Made by a program: the position numbers and the translations under genes
Source: Cylicocyclus nassatus
Taxonomy: Eukaryota; Nematoda; Chromadorea; Rhabditida; Strongylidae
Direction: 5' to 3'
NCBI GenBank assembly: GCA_958299035.1
Contig: CATQJL010000112.1
Location: 13,306,880-13,370,879 of the forward strand
Length of the DNA: 64,000 nt
Notes under the pieces: generated by a model
What the model was told of the DNA's origin: nothing
The model's database searches: none
Seen by the model: only the letters and a program-made list of their open reading frames with translations
Shown: positions 31,810 through 45,840 of the stretch, in pieces
Layout: the number at the start of each line of letters is the position of its first letter
Numbering within the stretch: position 1 is the stretch's first letter

Positions 31810-34800
31810 GCGGACGCAACTGAAATATTCTTAAAAAAACTGGCAAGTACTCCCACCTAAGTTGAAACACAGCCAGAAGATCATATCAGTATAATGTTTA
31901 AGCAGAGACTTTGCGTTCACGTGCGCGGCGTGCTCTATCGCACGCTTCCCACACTTCGCTCGCGATTACAGTATAACCACTTGAAAGAGTCTCTTCACAT
32001 TTTTTTGGAAATACTAAAGAAGATAAAGGAGCGACAGACCCATTCGAAACCCTAGTGCACTTCGTCACGAAAAATGACGTCAAACAGGGCGCTGGTCGCA
32101 ATTAAGCAAATGCACCATTTTAAAGCTACCGTACTGATAAGGACTCGCTAAAGTTACCCAACAGAATCTCGGAATGTTACAGTAACTGTTTTCTTCAACT
32201 AAGATTAGATAACAAGATCTGCCAACGCATAACATTTGGAGTTCCGCCTTGGGAAGTGATATACAGTAGTCCAGATTATTGCCATGTTTAAGGGTCCACA
32301 AACCGAACATGGGTACAAAAAAAGAAGAAAAGTACGTTTAGTAGGTTTATGAGAGAAGTAGGTTTATGAGAGAAAATGCGGAAACTAAACGTCCACGATA
32401 ATGGCGAACCAGTTGGGACTACTATGCGCTCAATAGCCAGCTAAAATACTTTTTTAACGTAAATACGGTGTGAAGTGTGCAACCACACCATATCACAATA
32501 CATTGAACGTTAGCGACAATTTAGACAGCATTCTCCTACGAGTATATTTTCCAGAGAAGTCAAGTTGTCGCTGATCTGAGTTTATAAGCAAGTAAATTCA
32601 AGCAATTTCAGGTTCCATCGTAGAAATTCCGTTAAAATTTTTCGAAAAAGGACAACCTATGGTGAATGTTTCAGAAAGCTTTTAGAACGCAGGTTGGACG
32701 AGGTCAGGATTCATCCCAACATGCGAAGGCGCTATGTAAACATTCCGAAATTTGAAACCGGCTGCTTCCATGAATGCAAATAGAAGTCATGGAAGACTAT
32801 AGTCAAAGGCAGCTAAACCTGTGTATGGAGTCTTGCTCAGGTGACTAGTGCAATTGCACCATATCCAAATTCGTGTGATGCAGCTAGAAACCCATAAAAG
32901 TTGTCAAAAGCATTTGAAGGCTTAAATGGTGCGATTACACCAAATAACATGAGTCTGACAGACAATTGGAAGAGCGAAGATCAAAAGACGGAAGTACAAA
33001 GAGATAAAGGGCTTTTGTCGTCCTACAATGAGTACAGATTACAAGGTGTGCGTTTAAGTACGATTTTGGTGTTGCCCCGAAGTAGAAAGAGATTATATGC
33101 CCCTACTTGGGGCGCGTTATCATTAGGGGGTGAAAGTGAGAGTACAATTTGAACTTCACTGTGTGTCAACGATATATTGGCGAACCAAAAAGCGTACTCG
33201 GTGCGTCTATTTTTGGGCTATGGTAGATAACACAAACGCAGAAGAACACACATCAGAGTGGAGGAGGGTTATTGAGTAGGGGAGGGGGGGGGGGGTTGCG
33301 CCCGTGATAAGAGCACTATCGGGGGGGAAAAGCTCCGCTTTGTCTAGTGAGCTGTTTGCACTACACTTCTCTTCTTATGTATATTACAGGGAGAGTGATG
33401 ACGCTTACAAACACACTTGACAGCTACTCGGGGGGGGGGGGGGTAATGTAGGGGTATTGGGTAAAATTTTGAAGGGGGCGGGTTTGAGCCAAAAGAGTTG
33501 AAAGACTGGTTGCGGCGCGACTCAAATAGGCTATGTTTTCGCCGCGGAAAAACGTTGCTAATGCTGGTTCCGTGACTGAATATTGATAATAAAGACCAGA
33601 TGGGGGGGGGGGGGAGAGAAAGAGAAAATATTATAAACAGGCGGAATAATAATGTGGCACTAGGTGGTTCGCTAGCCGAGACGGCCATATATCAAAAAGC
33701 CGTCGAAGAGATGTGCGTAGGCAGCCACGCGTCGAAGAATTTTCGCGAAAATTCTCTGGAGCGCGCTTGCGTCGCGTTGCAAGGTCGAAGATCTTCTTAA
33801 TCCGGAATCAGTGATAGTGATCGATTGATCGGCAAAAGGATTAGCTGCTTGTTGCTCAATAGACTTTGAACAGCGCCCCAGGACGGGCCATAAACGAAAC
33901 GACGATAAGCGAGCGAATATTCAAAGCTGCACGCTCATCAAACAACACTCCAAAGAACGATCTGTGCGAATTAAGTTGGCCGCCGCAAGCTTGAGACGAG
34001 AGAATCGGCTTACAGGCCTCATTATACGTCCCGTTCAGTCGTGCATGCATTGTTTGACGAAGAGAAAGGTGCATGTGTATGCATGACGGAGCAAAAGCCC
34101 CGCCGAGAGGGTAAATGCCAAGCAAGCTCGTCCAGGTGGGTGGGGCCGCCGCCCGAGGTGAGGTGAAATCGTTCGGATTTGCCGGTACCAGTCGGAGCAA
34201 TGCCGGCAGCAATTTGGAACCACACCGAATGTTTCCTGGAGTTTGACCCCAGTCTGCACAGCACAAACAAACCAAAGATTTGTCTATGTCTTACAAGTTA
34301 GAGCAACTGTCATTCCAGTCAGCTGATAAGCGTTTTTCCAGTGATTTCCCCACCAGTTTTTCACCCCAAAACATTCGACTCGCATAAATAACTCTGAAGG
34401 GTGTAATCAGTCCCGGAGCAAACGGACATTTCGCCGAAATTGCTGGAATACGTGGGAAATACCATTTTCTTGCTATTTTCCCGATTACTTTTGTGCATTG
34501 ACTTTGGTGGGAGTGTGGACGGTGTTTTAGAATTTGTTATTCACACAAGCATTTGATTGAATATTCAGTGAATCAATGCATATATGTATTATATTGCGTT
34601 TTTATCGTTGCGCTATGAAAACATCGATGTTTTGACAATGCCATATGCATATACAGAAACTAGTAATATCAAAAAAAAAAATGGTGCGAAGAGGGGGGAG
34701 GGGAATTTCTGCTATTTAACTCGCAGTCTTAAAAGGAGATCTGAGAATTTTCAGATTATATATACTCAGATTATTTATACTTCCTTCTTGATGAAAATTA

Positions 34801-37800
34801 CAAATAAAAAATCTTTCCAATTTTATAAATTCAGTGAACTCAAGCATTGTAGTATTGAAAACCTCCCCTTCTTGAAAAATGTAAATCTTCAAAATTTAAG
34901 CATAATTAATGTTAAAAAATCGCCACAACAGATTCAGAGAAAAAGCATTGCACATCTCTACAAATCCACGATATTTAAATTCAAAATTCTAAAAAAAACA
35001 GTTCGAAGAGCTATTAGCCATGACATTTTTTACTTTTTGTGCGTTTAGATTATTTTTATTTACATTCTGTATGAAGTGTTGACATATCAAAAACCCTCGA
35101 AAACTTCCGCACATGCGTGCGAAAAATTCTTTTCCAAAAAATAGGTGAAGCAAACCAAAACTGGGCGTGGCAATTGGTTCAGGCGACCAATCTTGAGTAT
35201 TTTGAGCTCAAAGTGATCCAAGGTCTTTACGTGCCACTCATCTCAAATAATCTGGCTCCAACTCAGTTCTAGCCCAAACCGTGATCTTTCCAACCAGACC
35301 AATCAGCAATCTTGAGTACGGTAGAAGATACGGTCTCGTCCGGGGTAACAGGTTAGATCGCTCGGCCCCAAATGAATCATTGGAGCTACTGCTTGGGCAA
35401 CGGCTTTGGCCTTCCTATCTTCATAAGGGAAGCAGTTATATAGATTTGTCTGAACACTGCCTTTCAATCATAGCTTACACTATTACAAAAATATTTATTT
35501 CCAGAAAAAGCCAAAATTATTATCCCTCAACATAATATATTCCATTCTTTTATGTCTGCTCAACAAGACCCCCATGCCAGTCACGAAAACGCATCCTTGC
35601 AAAATGCTAACGATTCACGTGACTCTCAAAAATTTTCCGCACACCATCTGTCTCAATGCATAGATTTTTTACATGCCTCGAAATGACTATGCATTTATCA
35701 CATAGGCTATTTCATCGAAATGACCCCCTCTAACGTCGTCGTTGAAGTGCTGACGTTATAGACAATAATCTCTGTTCAGCTGGATTGAATCTGCCCATCA
35801 GGTGTCGATAAGAAAGTAGGAAAAAGCATTGAGATGGGTGAGAAGTGCCTTGAGGAGATTTTTTCGGCTTTTTACAGGCACATAATCGAGGGATAAAGTA
35901 GGATCATTGAACGGGAGATAAACCGTCTTGAGAGCCTAAAGATGCTTTAAACCAAAGATTCAGCACTTCTTGGCTTACAGGGATTTGCTTTTCTGCGCTC
36001 AAAAAAAGGTGCTTTTTGTGATTCAGCTCTTAAGAATGGATTAAAAAATAATTACATGCTTATACAAAAAAGAAAAAGAAGGAATTACCTAATAGAAGGC
36101 TGAATTTTCTAAGCCCTGATAAAAGTTGGCATTTCTCTAAGCTATTTTATCACAAAAAAAACTTAGATTGTTTTCATCTGTGACCAAGCTAATCAGGAAC
36201 ACTTTGGAGAGTTCTACTTTTGTTGCATTTTTAAAGCATTGTAAAAAATAATAGAAAAGTACAGTACATTAGCGCAAGACTACGTAAGTGGTTTAAATTT
36301 CTGATGTTATAATACAAATCAATACACATTTTATAATTTTTCGAAGTCTAGTAAAGGACTAGAATTCCTAGTTTTGTGATTATTTCCTTATAGTTTTGGC
36401 GTTTTGAGAATATGGGACTGAATATGAAAATTATTCAGAAAGGTTAGTTTAAATCACAATCTATGAGATTTCTGAAAATAATTTGAAAAACTGAGCTATT
36501 TAATTACTTTATAAGTGATTTTCTTAAATTGCTGAATACAAAAGTAAGTTAACTTTGATTTTGAATCAAGCATTTTTAGGCTTGAAAATAATTCTCGCAA
36601 TTTTTTTGAGAATTGAATAAACTGAATTCAATTCTGATTTCAACTTGAAACCTTTTTGAAATTTCACGATGGCTTTTTATGCATATTTTGGGAGGAATAT
36701 GTAAGAAATGAGTTGACTTCAATATCAAACCAAGTCTTTTTTTGAATTTTATTCACGTTCTTTTTTCTAGTAACTAAAAATCTGATAAACAAAACCATAC
36801 GTGATTTTTGAAAAGGAAAAAGCTTATAAACACGATGCACAGGCTGGTACGAAAACGGTGTTCTCGACGCGAATCTGATAATTTTCAGAGCGTTCAACAC
36901 TGACTAGGAGAACTGGGGGCACAAAAGTCGCATTTAACGGCTCTAGTGGAACGGGTAAACACCCAGTGCAAACGTCTGTTATAAGAGTGTAGAATCGTAG
37001 AGCCGAACTGCGTAATTGCACGTGAGCACTTCTAGGATTTTTCTTTGTAAATATTGAGGTGCAAAAATAGACGTAAAATGTGACACTGAGTGCAAAAATT
37101 CGGATCTCTGCAAGATTCTCTTCGTAAACACACATAAACGAATGCGTGACCAAAAAAGTTCAAGGGCTAATTGAACTCTGCGTTTAGGTAAATTTATATG
37201 TTGAAAACATGTTGATAGTAAACGGAGCAAGCTTTGTATCCTTTCATATAGGTCAAAACCCCAGCTGATAAATTGGGGACAATTTTTTCACTGAAGAGAT
37301 TGTGTAAATATTATTCTACTATATAAAAAGTTCTTTCGGTCAAGTAGAAATGGTCAACAAAAATTCTCATTGCATGAAATCAAAAGCTCTCTGCTTTGCC
37401 TTGTAAGGGAAAATCTATAGAAAAACACAAAACGAGAATAAACTTGAGTTTTTTCTCCTATTGATTTTTCTCTAGGAACTCTGTAAACATTAGAAAAATA
37501 GACGTAGTGGTGTAAGCGCAAACAGAAATAGTTTCTATTTTGTGTACGTATTTTTGTACATGGTTTCTATTTTGCGCGTGAGATCCACTGTATTGTACGT
37601 ACGACTTTTTTACTGTATCATGTACGGCTAATAATCCTTTTCATGATGATTGTAAGAGCTTGATAGTGTACAATTACGGTAAATTCTGGAGTGTTTTGTG
37701 CTCAACGATTCAGAAAACCCAAAAATTTCTAAACCCGTTGTTTTGAGATTATTCATATGCAAAAAGATCGAAAAATTCAGCTGGATAATTGAAGTGACAG

Positions 37801-37930
37801 TCAGGATTATTTAGCAGCAACAAAAAAGTATGTTCAATCAACTTGAATTGCCGTTTTATTGAAGCTCTTCCAAAGGGCGAAGTCCAAATTTGATGAGTAG
37901 AGTGTACACCACCGGCAGTGCCGCTTTTCA
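31810..37930. other. Long stretch with no convincing gene
   Basis: Frames are short or, around 33.85-34.28 kb, open in all three minus phases at once because the DNA is GC-rich, so they are not taken as coding. Three G runs of 12-14 lie at 33284-33295, 33430-33443 and 33602-33614. The rest is AT-rich with no transposon ends recognised. Exons of unknown genes could be hidden here. Confidence 0.4.
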
Positions 37931-37939
37931 AAAAAGCGT

Positions 37940-38590
37940 TTTAAACGCAATAAAGCGCCGGAAGTGCCGCATTGCTATAACTTCTTTCAAATTACTTCCA
38001 CAGAGTTCTGATTTAAATATTTAGAACCAGCACTATCTGATGCATCAGACAAACTGTTTAAAAATTGAAAATTATAAAATTTTTCTGTGCCGTAGGGCGC
38101 AATAAACGCGATATTGCGTCGGAAGTGCCGCATTGTCATAGATTTTTACAGTACTACTCTTTTTGATTTTTGTTATTGTATTTGGATTCAGCGCTGTTTT
38201 CTCTATCCGATAATCTGTTCAAAGTCTGAAAAAATCAAAATTTTCATGTGCCGCAGGGCGCAATAAACGCGATTTTGCGTCGGAAGTGCCGCATTGATAT
38301 CACTGCCTTCATACTTGTCCCAGAAAAATTTTGTTTACAGTGTTGTCATCAGAGCCTCTTGAGCTATCCGCCAATATGTTTAAATGTTCAAAAACATCAT
38401 TTTTGAGTGAATTACACCCTCTAAATCCTATTGGTCTCTTTTCCGCACTGATAAGCTGATAACAGTCTCCAGAGTTATCGTACAAGATTTTGAGCGACAT
38501 ATTTGTAATCAGCGCTTTCCGGGCTATCCACTGATATGCCTAAAAACCTAAAATTCCAAAAAAATATTTTTCGTATTTTTTTGGTCCCTC
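37940..38590 (+). repeat. Satellite of 161-bp period, four to five units
   Basis: CGGAAGTGCCGCATTG occurs at 37959-37974, 38120-38135 and 38281-38296, exactly 161 bp apart each time. A decayed fourth unit fits at 38442 (CGCACTGATA). Between these lie matching blocks: GTGCCG(T/C)AGGGCGCAATAAA, then ACGCGAT(A/T)TTGCGT, an inverted pair around the AT centre, and CTATCCG-AATCTGTT. A fifth partial unit reaches about 38590. Confidence 0.88.
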
Positions 38591-38715
38591 GTATTGGTGT
38601 TATTAGCTAGGCTGGCTCCGGCCCCTGGCTTCCGTGACCTACCGGTATCGATTTATCTTATCAATATCGCTTCAGTACTACAATGTGGAAGCAGTGCTTA
38701 CACGTTAACTTCCAC

Positions 38716-38915
38716 ACTTCAAAAGTGTGGTACATACTGAAAATTGAAATTCAAAATCATGAACTTCAATTTTTCAAATTTATTGAAATTTGAAAGCTAC
38801 TCTCAATCTGTTCAAAAACTCTGAGTTACTGTATAAGTTACAAGTTCAAGTTAAAACTCCAAGTTTGAAAGTGTGATACATACTGAAAATTGAAATTCAA
38901 AATCATGAAATTCAA
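38716..38915 (+). repeat. Direct repeat pair, about 50 bp each
   Basis: AAGTGTGGTACATACTGAAA at about 38723 recurs as AAGTGTGATACATACTGAAA at about 38869. Each is followed by ATTGAAATTCAAAATCATGA. The offset is about 146 bp, which may be one period of a decayed satellite next to the 161-bp array. Confidence 0.7.
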
Positions 38916-38919
38916 GTGC

Positions 38920-41900
38920 AGTGGTGGTTCAAGTGCAGTGTAGTTGCACGAAAACAGCAAAACATACATACAATTGGCTATAACTCTCGTTTTTGCAAGA
39001 GATATTCATTACCAATGCCTAATAAACATTTTATGAACGTTAGAAAGGTTCCTCTCAACAAAAAGAATATAAGATGGAATTTAGCTGCTTTATTGACTTA
39101 TTTTATTTGGTTTGTATTTTAAGTGAAAATTTCAAATCTTTTGTATGCCTATGCAGAAGAATTGATTCCATGAGCTGCAAAAATTCGCATAGGCAATTTC
39201 TTTACCGTTTTTTTCCTTTTCGTTTGAGACCAAGCGATCTCAAGACCAATCAACAGAGTGATTCAAATGCCGGCACAGCTGTTTTCTTGATGGGAGCAAC
39301 CTGCGCTTGCTCAACATTTGAAAACATTGTAATTTTTCGAGAACTACGATCTTTGTAATCTTTGGCTGTAATTACATTTGGACTAAAAACATGAAGAGAT
39401 TTTTGAGGTTTAAAAATTTAAAGAAACACGTGCGGGCATTTATCTACGATAATTTTAGATTTGAGAGTAATGTTCCTCCGTTTTCTGAAACATCAAACTT
39501 CAAAATAGTTTTGAAAATAGGGTAATAAAAGTTTTACAAAAATAAAGCTAGAGGCAGTAGGCAAGACAGAAATAAGTTTAAATCTTTGATCACTGGCCAA
39601 GTATAAGGAATTATTTCATTTGATCTAGATTGTAAATTAAAAGAATATTAAAAACTCTAAAAAAACGAACTCAGCTTTTATAAAAAACTTAGTATTTTTT
39701 GAAATAAAGTCCTAAAAAATATTGAAGCTTTTGGAATACAAATTCGATATTTTAAAGATCTTAGTATTTCTATAAATAAATTGAGTCCTTTCATTCCCAA
39801 AGTTGCTGTCAAGGCCAAAAAATTCAATATGCGCTCTCACAAAAGAAAACTTATGTATGGCTTTTTTAGAGACTACAAAAGCAAAACGTTTGCAAATAAT
39901 TTATGAAAAATGTTAGAATTTATGGATAAACTAATAGGTTTCAAGCTATATTTGAGTTTCAAAAAATCGAGTGATTTGGTAGGCTAAAAATTGCTATGAT
40001 AAGATAATGTGGGGATAGTGTCCCATGTTTTTGAAGATGAAAATGTGGATTTATTTGCAATAGAAATTTCCATGGTAAGTTGCAGAAAACTACGAATTAG
40101 GAACATTTTGAAGGGAAAAATATCATTTTTACAAGTTCAATGTCTGGGCTGCTCTACATTTGCAAATAGACTATCAAAAATTCAAAATTCAATAGAAATA
40201 ACGAAAATATGAAAGCGCGTGCGCCAATTTCACACTTCACTTCACATTCGACTTGTTTGAAGTGCAATGATTTATGACGTTTTATTGAATTTTCATGCGT
40301 CAGTGGCTTAATCGTACAGCTGGCACGAGAGCGGAAGTCATATTTGTATGTTTTTGAAAAAGTATATATTACATCATGCAAAAGTGCAAAATCCAGCGAC
40401 GAATGAAGCGAGACACTGCGAATAAAGCAAAAGTATACCAGTTCTGCAAATAAAACTACCCGCGAACAAAATTGACGTTTGACGGGGCTTAAACAGGCGG
40501 GAAGGGGGAGGGCTTACGACCTTTGTCGGGGCTTAGTGATTCGTCATTTAAAAATCGCCCAGAGACCATTTGGGAACCAAGCAGACAAGAACTGATCAAC
40601 ATGGTAGTGATAGGTGAAAGTAAGAATAGGGCAGGAATGGGCGTTTTGGGAGCGATTAGGGAGCGATATGAAATGTTCTCTATTGAGGTGGGTCTTTTTG
40701 ACGTTTTTGTAAAGAAGCACGTGAATCGCATACCGCTGCGATTGCGATAGGTATGCAAACAGAGAAAAACTGCGATTTTTCCCTGTACACAGGAAAAAAG
40801 CGCAGAACAATTGTCTATTTCGCACGATTATTCTGAGGAATTTCTATCGTAAACTCTTTTTTGAAAACAAGGAAGTGAATGTGCAGAAAAATCATAGAAA
40901 TTGCACGGATAGTAGTCTAATCCTTTTCTGATAAAAACGAGGATAAATATAGAACAAAATGGTTTTGCGAGGGCACATTTATCATCGTTTCGGCTTCGTG
41001 GCTATAGTTTTGTGGCATCTACAAGTCTATGTCAATCATAGCTGTAATCCGGGAATTGACAGAAGCAGTACGGGCTCAGGAATTCCAGCTTGCATTTAAA
41101 GAATCTTTTTTGGAAAGGGGATATACACTATTCAACATAAATCAAAAGAATTTTGCAGAGTCCCTCCCGCTCCCTCTCTTCCCCCACCCTTCCAAGTCAA
41201 AAAGTGGTTGCAGAATTTCTAATGATTTGGGATTACACAAGTTACATTTTTGGCTATCGAACAGAATCATTTTGTCAATAAAGATGACTTGAATTTGTAA
41301 ATAAACATCTGCACGAGCTAGGCGATTTAAAAAACGATTCTTTAGGTGCAGAACATCTGGACCAATTTTTATACAAGCTCCCCCACTTCTTGCCCCTCAG
41401 ATTTGAGTTTTTACGAGTTTAACACTATTACAGAATGTTTTCTATATTAGCAGGCAGATCATTTAGAACTCGCACTTGTTTTTCTTTAACAAAAAGTTGG
41501 ATACAAGAGGAAATGTAGCGTGGTAGGTGAAAGATTTGTTCCTATTTGTCGGATTAATGAGGAATATCTTGAATTTTGAATATTGCTGAAATGTGCGCAT
41601 TTGCGAGATCTGTTCCGATATTAACCCTCCCAATATGTTAATGAACCCGTTGTTAAGCCAGTTCAGTTCAACCTTTACCTGCTCTGCTGTTAGCAAATGA
41701 ACTGTCATAAAAAGCTATCCATCTACAACAATTTGCTGTTTGGATAATAAGATTAAACTGTTTTGATTTTGCGACGAGTAAAAAATGGTAGAAGAACGAT
41801 GGTTAAACAAATAAAACTTGAGATCCACCCATTAGTACTGCGTAAGTGAATGTCAGCTCAGAAAGTCCAAACTAAGTTTGCATTCAGCGAAAATGTTACA

Positions 41901-43200
41901 ACTCAAACACCACTCAGACGGAACGGGTTTCAAAAGCATATGATCTACTATAGAAACCCTATGATGAGCCTGAACTCTTCTAATAGCAACCCATTATACA
42001 ACTAATGCAATGTACTCAGTTAGAACTTCCATTGTCAGAGGCATGTGACCTGCCTCGTACTTACGGCAATTTCAATTATATTGCGATGAATATTTTGTCG
42101 ACTTTCCCATAATTTTCGCGGATGCAGAAAAAAATTGCGTACAAGATATTTCAGTGAAGGGTGCGCATAGAGGAATATGATGTATGAAAAGGTAAGATTT
42201 GAGCAAAATTTATCTATTTTTTTGAGTGCGCGGAATGAGTGCACGCCTTCGGAGAATTTTTGTGGAATGCCAAAATTTTCGCGGGCCTATACTCCAAAAA
42301 GTCAATACAAATGATATTCGGACAAAAGGACCACCTCTACTAGTGGCAATTCTTTCTTTTCAAAATAGTTTCAAAAAGCTATTTCTACTCCTAAAAAATG
42401 CTCAAAATTATCTGGACTATTATCTCACCCCTTTTTAGGCGGTGCCCGCCCCCAATATTAGCAGTCTGTCAGAGCTATTTTTTACGGGCATGTGAAGACT
42501 TGGAAAGTAAAAATATCACAAAAAAGGACAGCACTGTTATATCGAATCGCACACTTATTACACTTTTAGAAAAACAATAAATACATTTGACCCTGAAATA
42601 ATAGGGAATGGTGCAAAAAATGACCTGAGAATTTAGCCAATAAAAATTTGTGGTTGGAATTTTGAAACCTGAATGCGAACTTTGAAAAATGGGTTGAACT
42701 TTTATATTCAAAAGTGACCTTGAGACCATGACTTCCGCAGAAATAAAGAACTATAATTTAGTAATTACAAGTAGTCCGAAAAGTCCAATAGAAATGTGAA
42801 TCCGCTCTCCGAAGAAAATTAATACCTACGATTGCCATAACGTAGAGGGGGAAGGGGTGGAATTGATCATAATAACAGAACCAAATGTCGCATTGAATCA
42901 GCTGACATATCGTTTATGTACCAAAACGATGCCGTCGCGTGATGTCTAGCGATTGTATCGAGTCCCGAAGCACCCAAAAATACGAGTAAAAGTGGCGATG
43001 TTTTGGATGCCATTAGGAGACTAATTATAAGGTGCAAAAATAGCAGGGGTACATTAAAAATTTTTCAAAAATTGCAAGCAGTTTCCGCGCAAAACTTTCT
43101 TTTTAAACTTTGTGAAGGCATAGTTTTTGACCTATCCCAAATCTTCAACTTCCATAAACATCATGAAACCCCATTGTCCAATTTCTAGCGTAAACATATT
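38920..43200. other. AT-rich DNA, no assigned gene
   Basis: The longest suspicious frame is plus 40493-40750 (about 85 codons, stop TAG at 40750), with balanced amino-acid use including ELINMVVIGESKNRAGMG. It has no ATG at its head, no evident splice partner and no family motif, so it is recorded without a call. Everything else is short or low-complexity. Confidence 0.35.
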
Positions 43201-43204
43201 TCCA

Positions 43205-45345
43205 TACTTACATGCACAATTTGCACAGCATGCTATTCAGATAAATCGCAATCCACACAATGTGTTCCGCGTTCTACGCAAATTTGCGTACAGCTTTGCA
43301 TGGAAAATGGAATTAGTGCATTTAGCTATTACCCAGACATGGTAGAGGTAAAAGAAATTATTTGTATGGAAATTTGAGCTTTAACCGCAAGAAAAACGGT
43401 GTAATTAAAAAGTGGCAAACTCCGCCCCCTATTGATCTCAAACTCCTCCCACTTGCTTCAATGTTAGGTACATGCAAAAAGAGTAAAGCTGCAAAATTTC
43501 ATGCATATAACGTCATTAGATTTCAAAAAAAAGCAGATTTAGTCTGAAAATATCCGAAAAATTTCTTACCAAAATGATATTTCTGCTCGAGTTGCTCAGA
43601 AGCTGCAACACGCTTCCGGTGTTATTTCTGGATGAGGACGGGGGGGGGGGGGGAGGGATCCCGACGCAAGAACCATGTGCACACTTGCACTTATGTTTTT
43701 GATAGTCTGTCTTGCTCGTTGTGCACTTTTCGTTGCAAGGTGAGATAATTTTAGCCCCCGGGGGAAAGAGCCTCGGCTAGAGCACAAATGAGGAATCTAT
43801 GGAGTTTGCTGAATCCGGGGGATTTAGAGGTGAATCAGGAGGGGGGGGGGGAAGATGATTCGAGAAGTGAATCAGTGACGGAAAAATCTTTCCACTGAAG
43901 TTCACATTCCTCAAATTTGATTCGCGAAGTCCAATCCCTTCAATGATTGCTGGCCAGTTGCCAAAAGTTCAAAGACTACTATTGTTGACACCTTTAAACC
44001 TTTGATCTCCCCTTTCCCCTTCACTCCCCCCCCCCCCCTTCCCCCGTTCCCCCCCTCTCCGCTAGCAATTAGTAGCCTAGAATGTCTTTATTGCTGCCGG
44101 CATTCCATTAAGACAGTCTGCACAACAATTTCCTCGTTAAGTATGCTTCACATAATTACAGGAAGTGCATGCTATTCAAACAAGTCGCAATCCTCACAAT
44201 GTGTTCCGTATTCTACGCAAATTTGCGTCCATTTGCATGTAGAGTGGATTTAGTGCATTTAGCTATTACCCAAACATGGTTAAGGTAAGAGAAGCATGTA
44301 TTGTTTACGAGCCTTGCAGAGACACTATGTTCCGCATTTTACGCAAGTTTGCGTCCAACTTGCAAACAGAGTGGATCTACCCATTACACAAACATGGATA
44401 ACCCAAGAGAGTCGCGCAATGTTTAAATGTTTACGAGTCTCGCGTCAACAGGAAGAAATCAGAAAACAAGCGTGGGTAAAAAATCTGGAACGACTATTTC
44501 TCGGTGATGGGCGGAGTTTGGCACTTTCGTGGGAGGAGCTTTCCACTAAACGCTAACTAGAACTTCAAACTATTAACTTACGCAAATTTGCGTCTAACTT
44601 ACCATGAATAGTTTCAGTGATTTAGCTACTACCCAAACATGATCAACCAAGGAGAAGCAATGTTTAGGAGCCTTGCAGACGTAAGGAACTCCAGATAGTG
44701 ACTCTATGCTCCATATTTCACGCAAATTTGCGTCCAGTTTGCATGGAGTGTATTCGCCCACTACCCAAACATGGTTATTTTTGAAGAACCATCACTGTCC
44801 ACGGGTCCTGCGAGCCCAGGAAAAATTTGGGAGGAGTGGTAAAAATCTGGAAAAACCAACTACCATTTCGCAGTATTGGGCGGAGTTTATCCCTTTTATA
44901 GGAGGAGATCCCCGCCAATTGTTAGTGATAATTACAAAGGAATATTTTTACGCAAATTCGCGTCCACCCATTACGCATACGCTCGACCCTTAAGAACCGT
45001 GCAATGCTTATTACTGTTGGAGCCAATCACTATGAAAACAGTGACTTTCCACAATTTACGCAATTTTGCGTCCACATGGAGAATAGTTTTAATGGACTTA
45101 CCCATTCCCCAAAACCCAGGAAAAAATTTGGGAAGTGACTCCACGCCCCTAATCTAACGCAATTACATCTTTGCCTAGAGATTAGTTTTCCAGGATTTAT
45201 CAACTACCCAAACATAGTAAACCTAAAAACAACCATGCAATGTTTACGAGTCTTGCAGAGCTTTCGGAAACCCAGATAATGACTCTACGTTCCGTATTTC
45301 ACGCAAGATTGCGTCCAGCTTTGCATGGAGAGTAAAATCCACTAC
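43205..45345 (+). repeat. Irregular array with palindromic core ACGCAAATTTGCGT
   Basis: The 14-bp palindrome or a near copy occurs at 43276, 44215, 44341, 44580, 44720, 44950, 45058 and 45301, with a half copy at 45156. Most are followed by CCAGCTTTGCATGGA-like sequence and TTTAGCTATTACCCAAACAT, and preceded by GTTCCG(T/C)ATT. Spacing is 98 to 239 bp apart from the first, so units vary in length. Interleaved phrases GGGCGGAGTTT and GGGAGGAG occur in several units. No coding potential. Confidence 0.85.
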
Positions 45346-45840
45346 TCAATGTTAGCTCAAGAGAACCATGCAATGTTTACGATTCTCGCGGCCCAAGAAA
45401 ATTTGAAAATAGTGACTCTATTTGGAAAAGACCACCATATCTTTGACTCTATAAGTAAATAAGTAAACAAAACGCGCTCTAGCCGACCCGATAAGGCGAT
45501 TTTGGAATAGTTGAAAGATTATAAACTGCTATGCGATGCAGTTTGACAACGAAATGCATGGCGAACGCGAGTGGAGGGAACATCTGCTGGTTTGAAAAAA
45601 GGGGGGGGGAGTGAAAAAGGGGGATGGGAAGGGCTTCTCGTGCTATGACGAGGGTAGCATTTAGAGTGAAAAACAAGAACTTCTAAGCACATGGTATTTC
45701 TAGGACAAATTACTCATCGTTGTTATTGCTGACATTCGAGAGAACAAAAAAGCATACGATACGCGAGCCATAAACACTACGACGATAGTAGCTGTCATAA
45801 AAGTGTAAACGTAGTGTCAGTTGTTCAAATATAGCCATAC

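Noticed and set aside
33856..34275. 139-codon minus frame
   Set aside because: All three minus phases are open together in GC-rich DNA. No motif and no splice partner.
34584..35048. 154-codon plus frame
   Set aside because: Lys/Asn/Ile-rich low-complexity translation of AT-rich DNA, with no motif.
40493..40750. Open plus frame of about 85 codons
   Set aside because: Balanced composition, but no start codon at its head, no clear splice sites and no recognisable family. Kept only as a note in the intergenic entry.
43205..45345. CRISPR-like array
   Set aside because: Spacing is irregular, flanks are shared between units, and the setting is an animal genome. A degenerate repeat array explains it.
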